Counted from the first letter of the stretch, positions 43,733 to 52,740 are shown. The stretch: 64,000 nucleotides of DNA from Kocuria rosea (GCF_006094695.1 NZ_CP035103.1:3782001-3846000), one strand, 5' to 3'. The notes: generated by a model not told the origin, from the sequence alone. Numbers and translations: made by a program.

Positions 43733-44616
43733 TTGCTGCTTCCTGCGGTGAGGCCCTCGCGCAGATAGCGCTGCCCGAAGACGAAGACGATGAGTGCGGG
43801 GATCATGGAGATCACGACGCCGGCCAGGACCACGGAGATGGAGCCCGTGCCCAGGTTCCCCTGCAGGGACACGAGGCCCAGGGGGAGGGTGAAGTTCTGC
43901 TCCGAGATGGTCAGGATGAGTGGCCGGAAGAACTCGTTCCAGTGGTAGTTGAACGCCAGGATGCCCACGATGGCCATGCCCGGCAGGGACAGCGGCGCGT
44001 AGATGGAGAAGAAGGTCCGCCAGGGGCTCGCCCCGTCCAGGGCGGCGGCCTCCGCGAAGTCGTTGGGCAGCCCCATGAAGTACTGGCGCATCAGGAACGT
44101 GCCGAACGCGGTGGGGATGGCCGGGATGATCAGCGCCAGGAGGGTGTCGGCCAGGCCCATGCCGCGGACCAGCATGAACACGGGCACGATCGTCACCTGG
44201 ACCGGGACCATCATGGTGGCCAGGACCACGCCGAACATCAGCCCGGAGCCCCGGAAGCGCATGCGGGCGAAGACGTACCCGGCCATGGCCGCCGTCAGCA
44301 TCTGCCCGGCGGCGATGAGGGCGGTGACCAGTGCGCTGTTGAGGACGAGCCGCACCAGGTCGATCTGCCGGGCGACCTCGGCGTAGGCCGTGGTGTCCGG
44401 ATCGGTCGGGAAGAACTTGGGCGGGAGGTCGAACGCCTCGCTGGGGCTGCGCAGCGACGTCGACAGGGTCCACATGACGGGTCCCAGGACCGCGACGGCG
44501 GCGACGATCAGGAAGAGGAAGCCGGCGACGCGTCCCGGGGTGGGCAGCCCCCGGCGCCGACGACGGCGGGGCGCGGGGCCGGCCGTCCGGGACGGGGTGT
44601 GAGCGGGTGCAGACAT
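43729..44616 (-). CDS. Sugar ABC transporter permease (MalG-like)
   Basis: 295 residues. N-terminal Arg-rich tail, then six membrane segments. The cytoplasmic EAA loop NDFAEAAALDGASPWRTFFS is the ATPase contact site. LPPKFFPTDPDTTAYAEVAR and the LNSALVTALIAAG segment are typical for carbohydrate-uptake-1 family inner-membrane proteins of the MalG type. It pairs with the MalF-like permease upstream (28 bases apart). No ATPase gene lies in the operon, so a shared MsmK-type ATPase elsewhere is expected. Confidence 0.92.
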   Translation of the reverse strand: MSAPAHTPSRTAGPAPRRRRRRGLPTPGRVAGFLFLIVAAVAVLGPVMWTLSTSLRSPSEAFDLPPKFFPTDPDTTAYAEVARQIDLVRLVLNSALVTALIAAGQMLTAAMAGYVFARMRFRGSGLMFGVVLATMMVPVQVTIVPVFMLVRGMGLADTLLALIIPAIPTAFGTFLMRQYFMGLPNDFAEAAALDGASPWRTFFSIYAPLSLPGMAIVGILAFNYHWNEFFRPLILTISEQNFTLPLGLVSLQGNLGTGSISVVLAGVVISMIPALIVFVFGQRYLREGLTAGSSK

Positions 44617-44644
44617 GAGGTGGTCCTTCGTCGGTCGGGAGAGC

Positions 44645-45595
44645 TCACTGGTAGTGGACGTAGCGCCGGGAGAGGCGGAACTGCGCCAGGGTGACGAGCA
44701 TGATCAGCACCATCAGCACGAGTCCGATGGCGGACGCCCTGCCGAACTCCAGCTGCTGGAACGCCGTCTGGTAGACGACCATCACGGCGGAGCGGGTCGA
44801 GTCCCCGGGGCCGCCGCGGGTGAGCACGTAGGGCTGGTCGAAGACCTGCAGCGCCGTGATGATCGCCGTCACGGACGCGACCAGGAGGGTCGGGCTGACC
44901 AGGGGCAGGGTCACGTTGCGGAACTTGGACCAGCCCTTGGCGCCGTCGAGGTCGGCCGCCTCGTAGAGCTCCTTGGGGATGGACGCGATCCCGCCGAGCA
45001 GGATCAGGAACGTGAAGCCGAAGTTCTGCCACACGTAGACGAGCACCACCACGAGCGAGGCCCCGGTCGTGGTGGTCAGCCAGGGCACGGCGGGCAGGCC
45101 GACATTGGTGAGGAGCCAGTTCACGACGCCGAACTGCTCGTTGAACATGTAGCGCATGAAGATCGAGACGCTGGCCGCGGAGAGGATCAGCGGGAAGAAG
45201 AACGTGGAGCGGAAGAACAGCCGCAACCAGGCCGGCATCTTCCCCTGCACCAGCACCGCCAGGGTCATCGCGAGGGACAGCTGCAGAGCCACCGCGACCA
45301 CCACGAACACGATCGTGTTCAGGAAGGAGACCCGCACGGTCCGGTCCGTGACGAGCTCGGTGAAGTTGCGCAGCCCCACGAACTCGGGCGCGGAGATGAT
45401 GTCCCACTGGAAGAAGGCCAGCACCACGGAGGCCAGGATGGGCAGCACCGTGAAGACGCCCATCCCGATGACGGTCGGAGCCAGGAAGACGACGGTCATC
45501 CACCTCTCGGCCCGGGAGCGGGTCCGCCGCGGCGACGGCACCGGTGCGGAGACCGTGGTGCGGGCGACGTCCGGTGCCGGTGCGATGGTGGTCAT
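44645..45595 (-). CDS. Sugar ABC transporter permease (MalF-like)
   Basis: 316 residues with six membrane segments. FLAPTVIGMGVFTVLPILAS is the first, FVGLRNFTELVTDRTVRVSF the periplasmic loop, and PKELYEAADLDGAKGWSKFR the EAA loop that docks the ATPase. TRGGPGDSTRSAVMVVYQTA is a family hallmark. Its start overlaps the stop of the solute-binding protein gene by four bases, so it is translationally coupled. Confidence 0.92.
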   Translation of the reverse strand: MTTIAPAPDVARTTVSAPVPSPRRTRSRAERWMTVVFLAPTVIGMGVFTVLPILASVVLAFFQWDIISAPEFVGLRNFTELVTDRTVRVSFLNTIVFVVVAVALQLSLAMTLAVLVQGKMPAWLRLFFRSTFFFPLILSAASVSIFMRYMFNEQFGVVNWLLTNVGLPAVPWLTTTTGASLVVVLVYVWQNFGFTFLILLGGIASIPKELYEAADLDGAKGWSKFRNVTLPLVSPTLLVASVTAIITALQVFDQPYVLTRGGPGDSTRSAVMVVYQTAFQQLEFGRASAIGLVLMVLIMLVTLAQFRLSRRYVHYQ

Positions 45596-46998
45596 GAGTC
45601 CTCCCCGAGGATGAGAGCGAGTTCGGTGTCGAGCCGGTCGAGGGCCGAGGTCATCTGGCCGGCGCCGCCGCCCATGGCGACCGCCACGTTCTTCATGAGC
45701 GCGGACTCGACGGCGGCCTGCTGCGGCGGGGCGGGAATGGGACCGGTGCTGGGGAAGCGGTCCAGCGTGTCGTAGAAGACCTGCCAGTGCTCCGGGCCGG
45801 CCCCGCGGTAGAAGTCCGCGGTGACCATGGAGCGCCGGCTCGGCGTGGTGTTCGGGTGGGGGGTGGCCAGCTGCATCGACTCCTTGCGGGCCGTGAACTT
45901 GATCCACTCCCACGCCTGGTCCTTGCGCTCCGAGGTCTTCATCAGCGCGTAGCCGGCGCCGCCGAACTGGTGCCGCTGCGTGCGCCAGCGCGGGAAGAAC
46001 TGCACGTCGAAGGCCTCCGGCCCCATCCCGGCCTCGTTCAGCCCCTGCGCCCAGTACCCGCCGGCCGGGGTGGCGCCCACACGGTTGGAGGCGAACAGGC
46101 CGATCAGGGCGTTGCCGCCGCCCTCCTCGGGGCGCACGCCGAGGCCCTCCTGCACGAGCTCCCGCAGGTAGTCGAACGTCTCCGTGACCCGCTCGTCCCG
46201 GACGTTGGAGCCCGTCCACAGGTAGCCGCCGCGGCGGTCGGCACCCGCCGGGTGGTCCCCGTAGAAGCCGTTCCACAGCCATCCGCCGCCCGGCGCCTTC
46301 TCCTCGGTGAGGAAGCTGGTGCCGTTGGCGTAGAGCCAGGGGACCACACCGCCGAACAGGCGGTTCGTCCAGTAGTAGGGGCGGAAGGAGCCCTCGTTGG
46401 AGCGCTGCATGGCGCGCATGAGCCCCGTGAAGTCGTCCTTGGTCCAGTCGTCGGCGGGCCGCTCCGCCCCGGCCCGGCGCAGCGCCGCCGTGTTGAGGTA
46501 CATGTTGGCCGCGTTGAACTCCAGCGGCAGCTGGTACAGGTTCCCCTTGTACATGAAGGCCTCGACGAGGCTGGGGTGCACGTCGCGGAAGTACTCGCCC
46601 ATCGTGGCGGCGTCCCGCTGGACGAAGCTGTCGAGGGGCACCGCGAGCCGGTCGGCGAACAGCTGGGTGCCCTCCGTGGCCACGTACACCAGGTCCGGCG
46701 CCTGGCCGGCCGCGACCATGGTGAGGATCTTGGAGAAGAAGTCGCCCCAGTCGGCGCTCTGGACGGCCTGGATCCGCACCGGGATGTCCGGGTGCTCGGC
46801 CCGGAACTCGTCCACCAGCTGCTGGCGCTTCGCGGCGTCCTGGGACGTGCCCTGGATCGCCACCGTCAGGACGTCATCCCCGCGACCGGGGATGTCGGAG
46901 GCGGTCAGGCGCGGCCACGCCCCGACGGTGGCCCCGGCCAGGGCGACGCCCCCGACCCCCAGTAGCGCGCGACGGGTCATGCTGCTCGCTGCAGTCAT
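45592..46998 (-). CDS. Extracellular solute-binding protein of sugar ABC transporter
   Basis: 468 residues. Signal peptide with twin arginine (SMTRRALLGVGGVALAGATV), so Tat export is likely; no lipobox Cys is seen, which is unusual for a Gram-positive binding protein. The mature protein is family 1 type: LTVAIQGTSQDAAKRQQLVD, GQAPDLVYVATEGTQLFADR, QAWEWIKFTARKESMQLATP. It should deliver a di- or oligosaccharide to the two permeases. ATG 46998 is chosen over the GTG/ATG 30 bases upstream, which lies inside the operator. Confidence 0.88.
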   Translation of the reverse strand: MTAASSMTRRALLGVGGVALAGATVGAWPRLTASDIPGRGDDVLTVAIQGTSQDAAKRQQLVDEFRAEHPDIPVRIQAVQSADWGDFFSKILTMVAAGQAPDLVYVATEGTQLFADRLAVPLDSFVQRDAATMGEYFRDVHPSLVEAFMYKGNLYQLPLEFNAANMYLNTAALRRAGAERPADDWTKDDFTGLMRAMQRSNEGSFRPYYWTNRLFGGVVPWLYANGTSFLTEEKAPGGGWLWNGFYGDHPAGADRRGGYLWTGSNVRDERVTETFDYLRELVQEGLGVRPEEGGGNALIGLFASNRVGATPAGGYWAQGLNEAGMGPEAFDVQFFPRWRTQRHQFGGAGYALMKTSERKDQAWEWIKFTARKESMQLATPHPNTTPSRRSMVTADFYRGAGPEHWQVFYDTLDRFPSTGPIPAPPQQAAVESALMKNVAVAMGGGAGQMTSALDRLDTELALILGEDS

Positions 46999-47022
46999 CC
47001 GCGTGTCCTCACTCTGCTGAAC

Positions 47023-47052
47023 TAACACGTGTCAGGTTCCTGACACGTGTTA
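47023..47052. promoter_or_regulatory. LacI-type operator palindrome
   Basis: TAACACGTGTCAGG (47023-47036) and CCTGACACGTGTTA (47039-47052) are perfect inverted repeats with two bases between them. Each arm also contains the self-complementary ACACGTGT, so two overlapping dimer sites are possible. It lies between the predicted promoter and the solute-binding gene, covering the expected transcription start. The nearby LacI protein is the likely ligand. Confidence 0.85.
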
Positions 47053-47054
47053 GG

Positions 47055-47084
47055 AGAGTAGAGACATCCGGGGCGAGGTGTCAA
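47055..47084 (-). promoter_or_regulatory. Promoter of the sugar ABC/GH32 operon
   Basis: On the minus strand TTGACA (complement of 47079-47084) and TACTCT (complement of 47055-47060) are spaced 18 bases apart, a good sigma-70-type promoter. Transcription would start inside the operator at about 47048, so repressor binding should block it. Confidence 0.7.
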
Positions 47085-47143
47085 GGATCACAGTGCCGGG
47101 CCGTCACAAGACTGCATCGGGGGCCGTCCGGAACGGCGAGCAC

Positions 47144-47761
47144 TCAGGAGACGAGTGCCGCCGCTCCGGGGCCGGTGAGCTCCTCCGGGCCGACCGGGCG
47201 CCCGGACACCGCCAGCAGCAGCGCGAGGACGCCGCCGCGCACCTCCGGGCCGGTCCCGGCGTCGAGGTCGGCGTCGGTGGCCACGAGCCGCAGGCCCGCC
47301 GCCCGCTCCTTCCCGCCGCCGAGCTTCGTGCTGGTCCGCAGCTGGTGGCGCAGGGCCTCGGCGACCGGTCCGGCCGGGCGGTCCCGGGTGAGCGAGAGCG
47401 GGCGCCGGATGTCCTCCCCGTGCACGAACGCCTCCACCAGCCGGGTGGCCGGCGCCGCCGGCGCGCTCGTGGTGCGGGCGCTCACCGCGCGGAACGCGGC
47501 CAGGGTGTCCCGCGGGTCGGCACGCCGCTCCCGCGCGACGCCGCGGGCGTTGCAGCGGTCGAAGTCGAAGCGGGCGGCCGCGAGGCGGCGGAGGAAGCCC
47601 AGGCGCGTGGTCCGCGCATCGTCGACGAGGTGGGCCAGGACGTCGTGGACGTCCCAGCCGGGGCACAGCGAGGGGGTCGCCCACTGCCGCGCCGGGAGGT
47701 CCTCCAGGTCCCGGATCAGCGCCCGGCGCTCGGCGTGGACCACGGGCCAGATCTCGGTCAT
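47144..47761 (-). CDS. Maleylpyruvate-isomerase-family mycothiol-dependent enzyme
   Basis: 205 residues. VHAERRALIRDLEDLPARQW, then SLCPGWDVHDVLAHLVDDAR and FVHGEDIRRPLSL show the MDMPI/DinB fold with its metal-binding His residues. Such proteins use mycothiol or similar thiols. Substrate unknown. Monocistronic or with the small membrane gene upstream. Confidence 0.85.
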   Translation of the reverse strand: MTEIWPVVHAERRALIRDLEDLPARQWATPSLCPGWDVHDVLAHLVDDARTTRLGFLRRLAAARFDFDRCNARGVARERRADPRDTLAAFRAVSARTTSAPAAPATRLVEAFVHGEDIRRPLSLTRDRPAGPVAEALRHQLRTSTKLGGGKERAAGLRLVATDADLDAGTGPEVRGGVLALLLAVSGRPVGPEELTGPGAAALVS

Positions 47762-47808
47762 GGGGACTCCTCGGTGCTCGGGCGCCCGGCGTGCTCGGGG
47801 CGGTGGGG

Positions 47809-47997
47809 TCAGGGGCGGACCCGCACCCGGGCCAGCTCCCGGGTCCGGCGCAGGTCCCAGCCGGTGCCGAGGACGACGACGAGCAGTGCCGCGGTGATGG
47901 GCTCCGGCTGCTGCAGCACCACCGCCAGGGCGACCAGTGCCGCGGTGAGCACGGCGGTCGCGGTGCGCGTCATGGTCCGGGTGGTCGTCTGCGTCAT
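47809..47997 (-). CDS. Small membrane protein, hypothetical
   Basis: 62 residues with two hydrophobic stretches (ATAVLTAALVALAVVL; ITAALLVVVLGTGWDL) and a basic C-terminus. It resembles small DUF-like proteins of two short helices near sensor kinases; no function is readable. Codon pattern is typical for the genome. Confidence 0.55.
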   Translation of the reverse strand: MTQTTTRTMTRTATAVLTAALVALAVVLQQPEPITAALLVVVLGTGWDLRRTRELARVRVRP

Positions 47998-48097
47998 CGG
48001 TTCTCCCTGGGTGGTCTCGGGCGTGCTCCGGGGCCGAGCCTGGCACGGCAGGCTGTGCCGGAGCTGTCACCGCGACCGGCGGTGCTTGGGCGTCGGC

Positions 48098-49336
48098 TCA
48101 GGTCGACGGCGCCGCCGGCAGCCGCAGCAGGAACGTGGTGGTCGGGGCGGACTCGAGGGTGAGGCTGCCGCCGAGGGACTCGGCGAGCTCGGCGGCGACC
48201 GTCAGTCCGATGCCCTCGCCCCCCTCCCCGGTGCTGACGTGGCGGTCGAAGATGCCCCGGTCCACGGGTCGGTCCCCCTCGTCCTGGACCGTGATCGCCC
48301 AGTGCGTGCGGGCATCCCTGGCCCGTACGCGCACGACTCCGCGGCCGTGCCGCAGGGCGTTGTGGATGAGCACGTCCAGGATCTGCTGCAGCAGCCCGGG
48401 ATGCGTGCGGACGCGGGCGGGACGCGGTGCCATCGCCGTGACGGTGCGGCCCCCCGCACCGGCCTGCCGGTCCCAGCGCGCGGCGGTCTCGGCGGTGAGC
48501 AGCGCCAGGTCCACGGGCACCGGGCGCTCCAGACGGCGGCCGCGGGAGTGCTCCAGCAGCTCGGTCACGGTCCCGCTGAGCCGGTCCAGCTCTCCCAGCG
48601 CCCGGTCGAGCTGCTCGGACACCGCGGGGGCGGTCTCGGGCCAGTAGGTGAGGTCCTCGAGCTCCAGGCGCAGGGCGGTGAGCGGGGTCCGCAGCTGGTG
48701 GGAGGCGTTGGCCGCGAACTGCCGCTCGCGGTGCAGCAGGGCCTCGAGCTGCCGGGAGCTGGTCTGCAGCGCCACCCCGATGGCCCGGGCCTCGGGCAGC
48801 GTGGAGTCCATCGGCGGCAGGCTGAAGGTCCCGTCCCCCAGCCGGCGGGCGGCGTCGGCCAGCTGCTGGAAGGGCCGCGCCAGCCCGCGGGCCAGCACCA
48901 CCGCGGCGAGGACGGCCAGGACCACGACCCCCAGGCCGATGAGCACGATCGGCATCACGGCATCGGTGATCCGCTCGCTCACCGCCGCACCGGAGCGGGT
49001 CAGCTCCAGGGCGCTGCCGTCCGGCAGCCGCCGGGTCGCCACCACGTCCGCGGCGTGGCCCTCAGCCTCGCCCGCCGACGCCAGCACCCGGCCGTCCGCA
49101 GCCCGGTGGACCAGGACCTCCCCGTCGTGCACGAGGGCGTCCAGGTCCTCGTCGACGGGTCCACCGCCGCGCGAGCGCTCCGTGAGCACGGCTGCGATCA
49201 GGTCCGCGGAGCGCTCGGTCTGCTGGACCACGGTGGTCTGCGCCTGCTCGGCCACCATGTAGGCCCGCGGGCCGCCGTACAGGACGATCACGGCGATCGC
49301 CAGACCGACGAGCGCCGTGACCAGCCGGTCACGCAT
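48098..49336 (-). CDS. Sensor histidine kinase
   Basis: 412 residues. First membrane helix LVTALVGLAIAVIVLYG, an extracytoplasmic sensor of about 100 residues, and second membrane helix VLIGLGVVVLAVLAAVVLAR. A HAMP-like linker follows. The dimerisation helix ANASHQLRTPLTALRLELED carries the phosphorylated His213. The ATPase has the N-box LDVLIHNALRHGRG, VQDEGDRPVDRGIF and GEGIGLTVAAELAES. Ligand unknown. Its start overlaps the end of the response-regulator gene by eight bases. Confidence 0.9.
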   Translation of the reverse strand: MRDRLVTALVGLAIAVIVLYGGPRAYMVAEQAQTTVVQQTERSADLIAAVLTERSRGGGPVDEDLDALVHDGEVLVHRAADGRVLASAGEAEGHAADVVATRRLPDGSALELTRSGAAVSERITDAVMPIVLIGLGVVVLAVLAAVVLARGLARPFQQLADAARRLGDGTFSLPPMDSTLPEARAIGVALQTSSRQLEALLHRERQFAANASHQLRTPLTALRLELEDLTYWPETAPAVSEQLDRALGELDRLSGTVTELLEHSRGRRLERPVPVDLALLTAETAARWDRQAGAGGRTVTAMAPRPARVRTHPGLLQQILDVLIHNALRHGRGVVRVRARDARTHWAITVQDEGDRPVDRGIFDRHVSTGEGGEGIGLTVAAELAESLGGSLTLESAPTTTFLLRLPAAPST

Positions 49337-50030
49337 CCGGCGGGCCGTCCTCGAGCCGGAAGCCGATCCCGCGCACGGTGACGATCTGGGCCGGCGCCCC
49401 GGAGTCGGCCAGCTTGTGCCGCAGCCGGGCCACGGTGACGTCGAGGGTCTTGGTGGAGCCGAACCAGTTCTCGTCCCACACCCGGTCCATGAGGTGCTCC
49501 CGCGTGACCACGTCCCCGCGGACACCGTCCAGTTCGGCCAGCACGTCGAACTCCTTGGCGGTGACCGGCAGGACCGTGTCCGCCACGAAGGCCTGCCGGG
49601 ACCGCGGGTCCACCCGCAGCCCCGGGGCGGTCTGCGGCTGCGGCACGGGAGCGGTGGACGGGCCGTTCTGCCGGCGCAGCAGCGCCCGGACGCGGGCCAG
49701 CAGCTCGGCCAGGCTGAAGGGCTTGGCCATGTAGTCGTCGGCGCCCACGTCGAGGCCGACCACCCGGTCGATCTCCGAGCCGCGCGCGGTGAGGATGAGC
49801 ACGGCCCCGGTGTAGCCGTCCTCGCGGGCCTGCCGGCACACGTCCAGTCCGTCCCCGTCCGGCAGCCCGAGGTCGAGGACCACCAGCGGGAACCGCCCGG
49901 TGGCGGCGCTCGCGAGGGCGGCCTGGCCGGTGCTCACCCGCTCCACGGCGTACTGCTCCCGCTCGAGGGCGCGGGTCAGGGGGAGGGCGATGCCGTCGTC
50001 GTCCTCCACCAGGAGGATGCTGGGGACCAT
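49329..50030 (-). CDS. OmpR/PhoB-type response regulator
   Basis: 233 residues. Receiver: ILLVEDDDGIALPLTRALER with the acidic pocket, VVLDLGLPDGDGLDVC with phospho-acceptor Asp53, ILTARGSEIDRVVGLDVGAD and DDYMAKPFSLAELLAR with the conserved Lys. Winged-helix DNA-binding domain: LPVTAKEFDVLAELDGVRGD, VVTREHLMDRVWDENWFGST and VTVARLRHKLADSGAPAQIV. It forms a two-component system with the kinase. ATG 50030 is chosen because the receiver begins right there. The SipW/TasA genes upstream are possible targets. Confidence 0.93.
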   Translation of the reverse strand: MVPSILLVEDDDGIALPLTRALEREQYAVERVSTGQAALASAATGRFPLVVLDLGLPDGDGLDVCRQAREDGYTGAVLILTARGSEIDRVVGLDVGADDYMAKPFSLAELLARVRALLRRQNGPSTAPVPQPQTAPGLRVDPRSRQAFVADTVLPVTAKEFDVLAELDGVRGDVVTREHLMDRVWDENWFGSTKTLDVTVARLRHKLADSGAPAQIVTVRGIGFRLEDGPPDA

Positions 50031-50049
50031 TGCAAAAGCATATCCATTC

Positions 50050-50430
50050 TCATGGGACTGCCCGGTGTCCCGCGTCATGTTTCGGCCGCAGGCCCACCAG
50101 GACGACGACGGCGCCCGCCATCGCCGCTGTTCCCGTCACCGTGAGGCCGGTCCGTGCGCCCGCGTGACCGAGCCCGGGCAGGCCGAGCGCCGCCAGCAGG
50201 CCCTCCCCGAAGAGCACGAGCGCCGCCACGAGCACCAGGGTGAAGCGGGCCGCGAAGCAGCCGCGGAGCCGGAGGCGCACGGCGCCCACGACGCCCAGTG
50301 CGGCACCGGCGAAGAGCAGCACGCTCAGGTAGGCGGCCTCGTCCCGGATGAGCACGGCCTGGACGGCGAGGACTGCGGCGAGCAGCACCGCGGCCACGGC
50401 GGTGGCCCGGCGGGCGCGCGGACGGCGCAT
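50050..50430 (-). CDS. Small membrane protein of the SipW cluster, hypothetical
   Basis: 126 residues with four hydrophobic segments, for example AVAAVLLAAVLAVQAVLIRD, LLFAGAALGVVGAVRLRLR and LVLVAALVLFGEGLLAALGL. Its ATG overlaps the stop codon of the Ig-repeat protein gene (ATGA), so it is made together with it. Family not recognised; it could help membrane insertion or processing of the surface proteins. Confidence 0.7.
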   Translation of the reverse strand: MRRPRARRATAVAAVLLAAVLAVQAVLIRDEAAYLSVLLFAGAALGVVGAVRLRLRGCFAARFTLVLVAALVLFGEGLLAALGLPGLGHAGARTGLTVTGTAAMAGAVVVLVGLRPKHDAGHRAVP

Positions 50431-51935
50431 CAGAAGTCCCCGTCCGCGGCGCCGGTCTCGTTGACCGCTGCCGACGACACGGCCTTGCCGGCGAGGTCCT
50501 TGACGGCGGTGCTGGGCGTCCAGGCCATCGTCGGCGTGCTGTTCGTGCTCGGCGTGCCGCCGCCCGTCCTCTGGCCCAGTGTCACGGTGAGCACCGTGCG
50601 CGGACGGCCGTCGACGACGACCGCCTCCGCCGTCATGGTGGCGTCGAACCGGGCGCTCGTCGAGACCGAGAGGTAGTCGGCGCCCAGGTTCACGGAGCCC
50701 ACGGAATCGGCCCGGGCGGAGCCGGCCACGGTGATGCTGCTGTCGGCGAACCAGCCGCTCTGCATGTTCAGCGCGGTCGCCAGTGCGCTGCCGTCCCACC
50801 CGGTGCTGATCGTGTTCAGGTCCACGAGGTGGCTGTAGGTGTAGGTGATCGTGTCCCCGGCGTCCATCGTGCCGGCCCTGCCCCCGTTGGCGGCCTGGAC
50901 GTCCACGCCGCGGACCACGGTGTTGAGCACGTGCCGTTCGGGAACGGACGCCGAGGCGGTCTCCCGCCCCTTGCTGTCCACCAGGACCGCGCGGAGGTCG
51001 TAGGCGCCGTCTGCCACACCGGTCGTGGTCCAGGCGCAGCTGTACGGCGCGGTGGTGTCGGTGCACACCGTGCTCCAGGTGGTCGTGCCGGCGGGGGCGT
51101 ACTGGAAGCGGACCGCCTGCACCCCCGCGGTGGAGGCAGCGGTGGCGCTCAGCGTGGTGCCGCCGGACAGGTAGGTCTTCGGGGCGGCCAGGGTGACGGT
51201 GCTGACCGGGTTCTCGACCTCCCGGTTCGCGACCACCGCGGAGGTGGTGGCGTTGCCGGCGCGGTCGGTCGCGACCGCCCGGAGGTCGTAGCGACCGTCG
51301 GGCAGCTGCCGGGTGTCGTAGCGGCAGGAGTAGGTGGCGGCGGTCGCGGTGCACAGGTCCCGGTAGGTGCTCGAGCCGCTCGGGGCGTACTGGAGGACCA
51401 CCTTCTGCACACCGGTGCCGGGGTCGGCCGCGGTGGCCTCGAAGGTCCGGGTGCCGCCGAGGAGCGTGCCGGGATCGATCATCGTCACGACGGGCCCGGT
51501 GTTGTCCACCACGGTGGTCGCCACGGCGGAGACCGCCGAGTACCCGGCCCGGTCGGTCGCCACGGAGCGCAGCGCGTAGGAGCCGTCCACGACACCGGGG
51601 GTGCTCCACGTGCAGCGGTAGGGGGCCGAGGCGGTGGTGCACACCGTGCGCCACTCGCCTCCGGAGGCCGAGCGGTACTGGACCGCGACGGTGTCGATCC
51701 CGGTCTCGGCGTCTGCGGCGGACGCGGTGAGGACGACCGAGCCCGCCAGGATTGCGCCCGGAGGGGTGAGGGACGTGGTGGGCGGGGTCCAGTCCGCGGC
51801 GGCCCGGACGGTGCCCTGCGGGTTGGCCGAGCGGCTCGTGAAGGACGCGGAGGAGAACTCGGCGGTGCTGCTGAGGCCCAGGAGCAGACCGAGCACGACG
51901 ACGAGAACGGCGGTCGCGGCGGTTCGTGCGGTCAT
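50430..51935 (-). CDS. Secreted Ig-like repeat protein with SipW-type signal
   Basis: 501 residues. The signal (TARTAATAVLVVVLGLLLGL) is followed by SSASFTSRSANPQGTVRAAA, the pattern of SipW-processed exported proteins. Three tandem Ig-like repeats of about 90 residues each begin near residues 60, 150 and 240; each ends with a form of DGSYALRSVATDRAGYSAVS and contains a pair of cysteines (VCTTASAPYRCTW; LCTATAATYSCRY; VCTDTTAPYSCAW), probably disulphide-linked. A distinct C-terminal domain follows, with GQRTGGGTPSTNSTPTMAWT. Adhesive or matrix surface protein. It is cotranscribed with the small membrane protein downstream. Confidence 0.75.
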   Translation of the reverse strand: MTARTAATAVLVVVLGLLLGLSSTAEFSSASFTSRSANPQGTVRAAADWTPPTTSLTPPGAILAGSVVLTASAADAETGIDTVAVQYRSASGGEWRTVCTTASAPYRCTWSTPGVVDGSYALRSVATDRAGYSAVSAVATTVVDNTGPVVTMIDPGTLLGGTRTFEATAADPGTGVQKVVLQYAPSGSSTYRDLCTATAATYSCRYDTRQLPDGRYDLRAVATDRAGNATTSAVVANREVENPVSTVTLAAPKTYLSGGTTLSATAASTAGVQAVRFQYAPAGTTTWSTVCTDTTAPYSCAWTTTGVADGAYDLRAVLVDSKGRETASASVPERHVLNTVVRGVDVQAANGGRAGTMDAGDTITYTYSHLVDLNTISTGWDGSALATALNMQSGWFADSSITVAGSARADSVGSVNLGADYLSVSTSARFDATMTAEAVVVDGRPRTVLTVTLGQRTGGGTPSTNSTPTMAWTPSTAVKDLAGKAVSSAAVNETGAADGDF

Positions 51936-52107
51936 GGCGATCAGTGGCTCCCGAAGCGTGGGTCGAGGTCGGTGTGGGCGAGGACCGGGTGGTCGGTTCC
52001 CACGCTAGAGAGCCGGTGGCAACAGCCGGGGAACAGAGGCCGTTCGCAGTTCCACAGTTCGGCAACACCTCCGCGGCAGGGCATACGGCATGCCGTGCCG
52101 CCGCGGG

Positions 52108-52740
52108 TCAGACCGCGGCGGCGGTCCTCCGGCCCGGGACGGGGCGTCTCGGCGGGCCGTCGAGGTGTTTCCGCGCCGTGGCGGCAGACGGCTGGGGGGT
52201 CTCGGTGCGGGGCCGGGGCCGGCGCAGGACCTGCACGACCTCGATCGCGCAGCGGAGGGCGATGAGCCCGGCCGGCATGCCGATGACGAGCTGCCGGACC
52301 TGCGGTTCGGACAGGGCGATGAACACCCAGCCGAGGTGGGGGACGGCGTGGTCCAGACGGGCCTGGGTGGGACCGGGCAGCTGGAAGGTCCACGGGTCGG
52401 CGTCGGCGTTGGCGTCGCCCTGGGTCCGGAACACGGGCCCGCTCTCGGACTCCTCGACGGTGAGGATGCGGTGGGTGACCAGTTCGGTGAGCCCGGAGTC
52501 CGGCGGGGGCAGGTAGGTGATGACGTCGCCGACGGCCAGGTCCGCCACCGGCACCGCGCTCTCGATGGCCAGGGTGCCCTTCTCGAAGGTCCCGGACATC
52601 GACGCGCCGGTGATGACGTAGCGCTCGTAGCCCAGCGCACCGGGCACGAGCATGGCCAGGGCCAGGGCCAGCACCACGAGCGCCGCCAGGTTCAGCAGCA
52701 CCCGGGAGGCGGTCCGGGCCGCGATCCGCACAGCACGCAC
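52108..52740 (-). CDS. sipW: SipW-like (ER-type, Ser-His) signal peptidase I
   Basis: 210 residues. GTG 52740 is preceded by CAGGAGGA; another in-frame GTG lies 24 bases upstream. N-terminal membrane helix, then VITGASMSGTFEKG with catalytic Ser47, VGDVITYLP, and LVTHRIL with His90 in place of the bacterial lysine. This is the ER/archaeal-type Ser-His arrangement of SipW. A C-terminal hydrophobic segment (LVIGMPAGLIALRCAIEVVQ) and basic tail follow. Its substrates are probably the TasA-like and Ig-repeat proteins encoded on both sides. Confidence 0.87.
   Translation of the reverse strand: MRAVRIAARTASRVLLNLAALVVLALALAMLVPGALGYERYVITGASMSGTFEKGTLAIESAVPVADLAVGDVITYLPPPDSGLTELVTHRILTVEESESGPVFRTQGDANADADPWTFQLPGPTQARLDHAVPHLGWVFIALSEPQVRQLVIGMPAGLIALRCAIEVVQVLRRPRPRTETPQPSAATARKHLDGPPRRPVPGRRTAAAV

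Noticed and set aside
48098..49525. Histidine kinase starting at 49525
   Set aside because: The extra residues read out of frame through the response-regulator gene; ATG 49336 directly precedes the first membrane helix.
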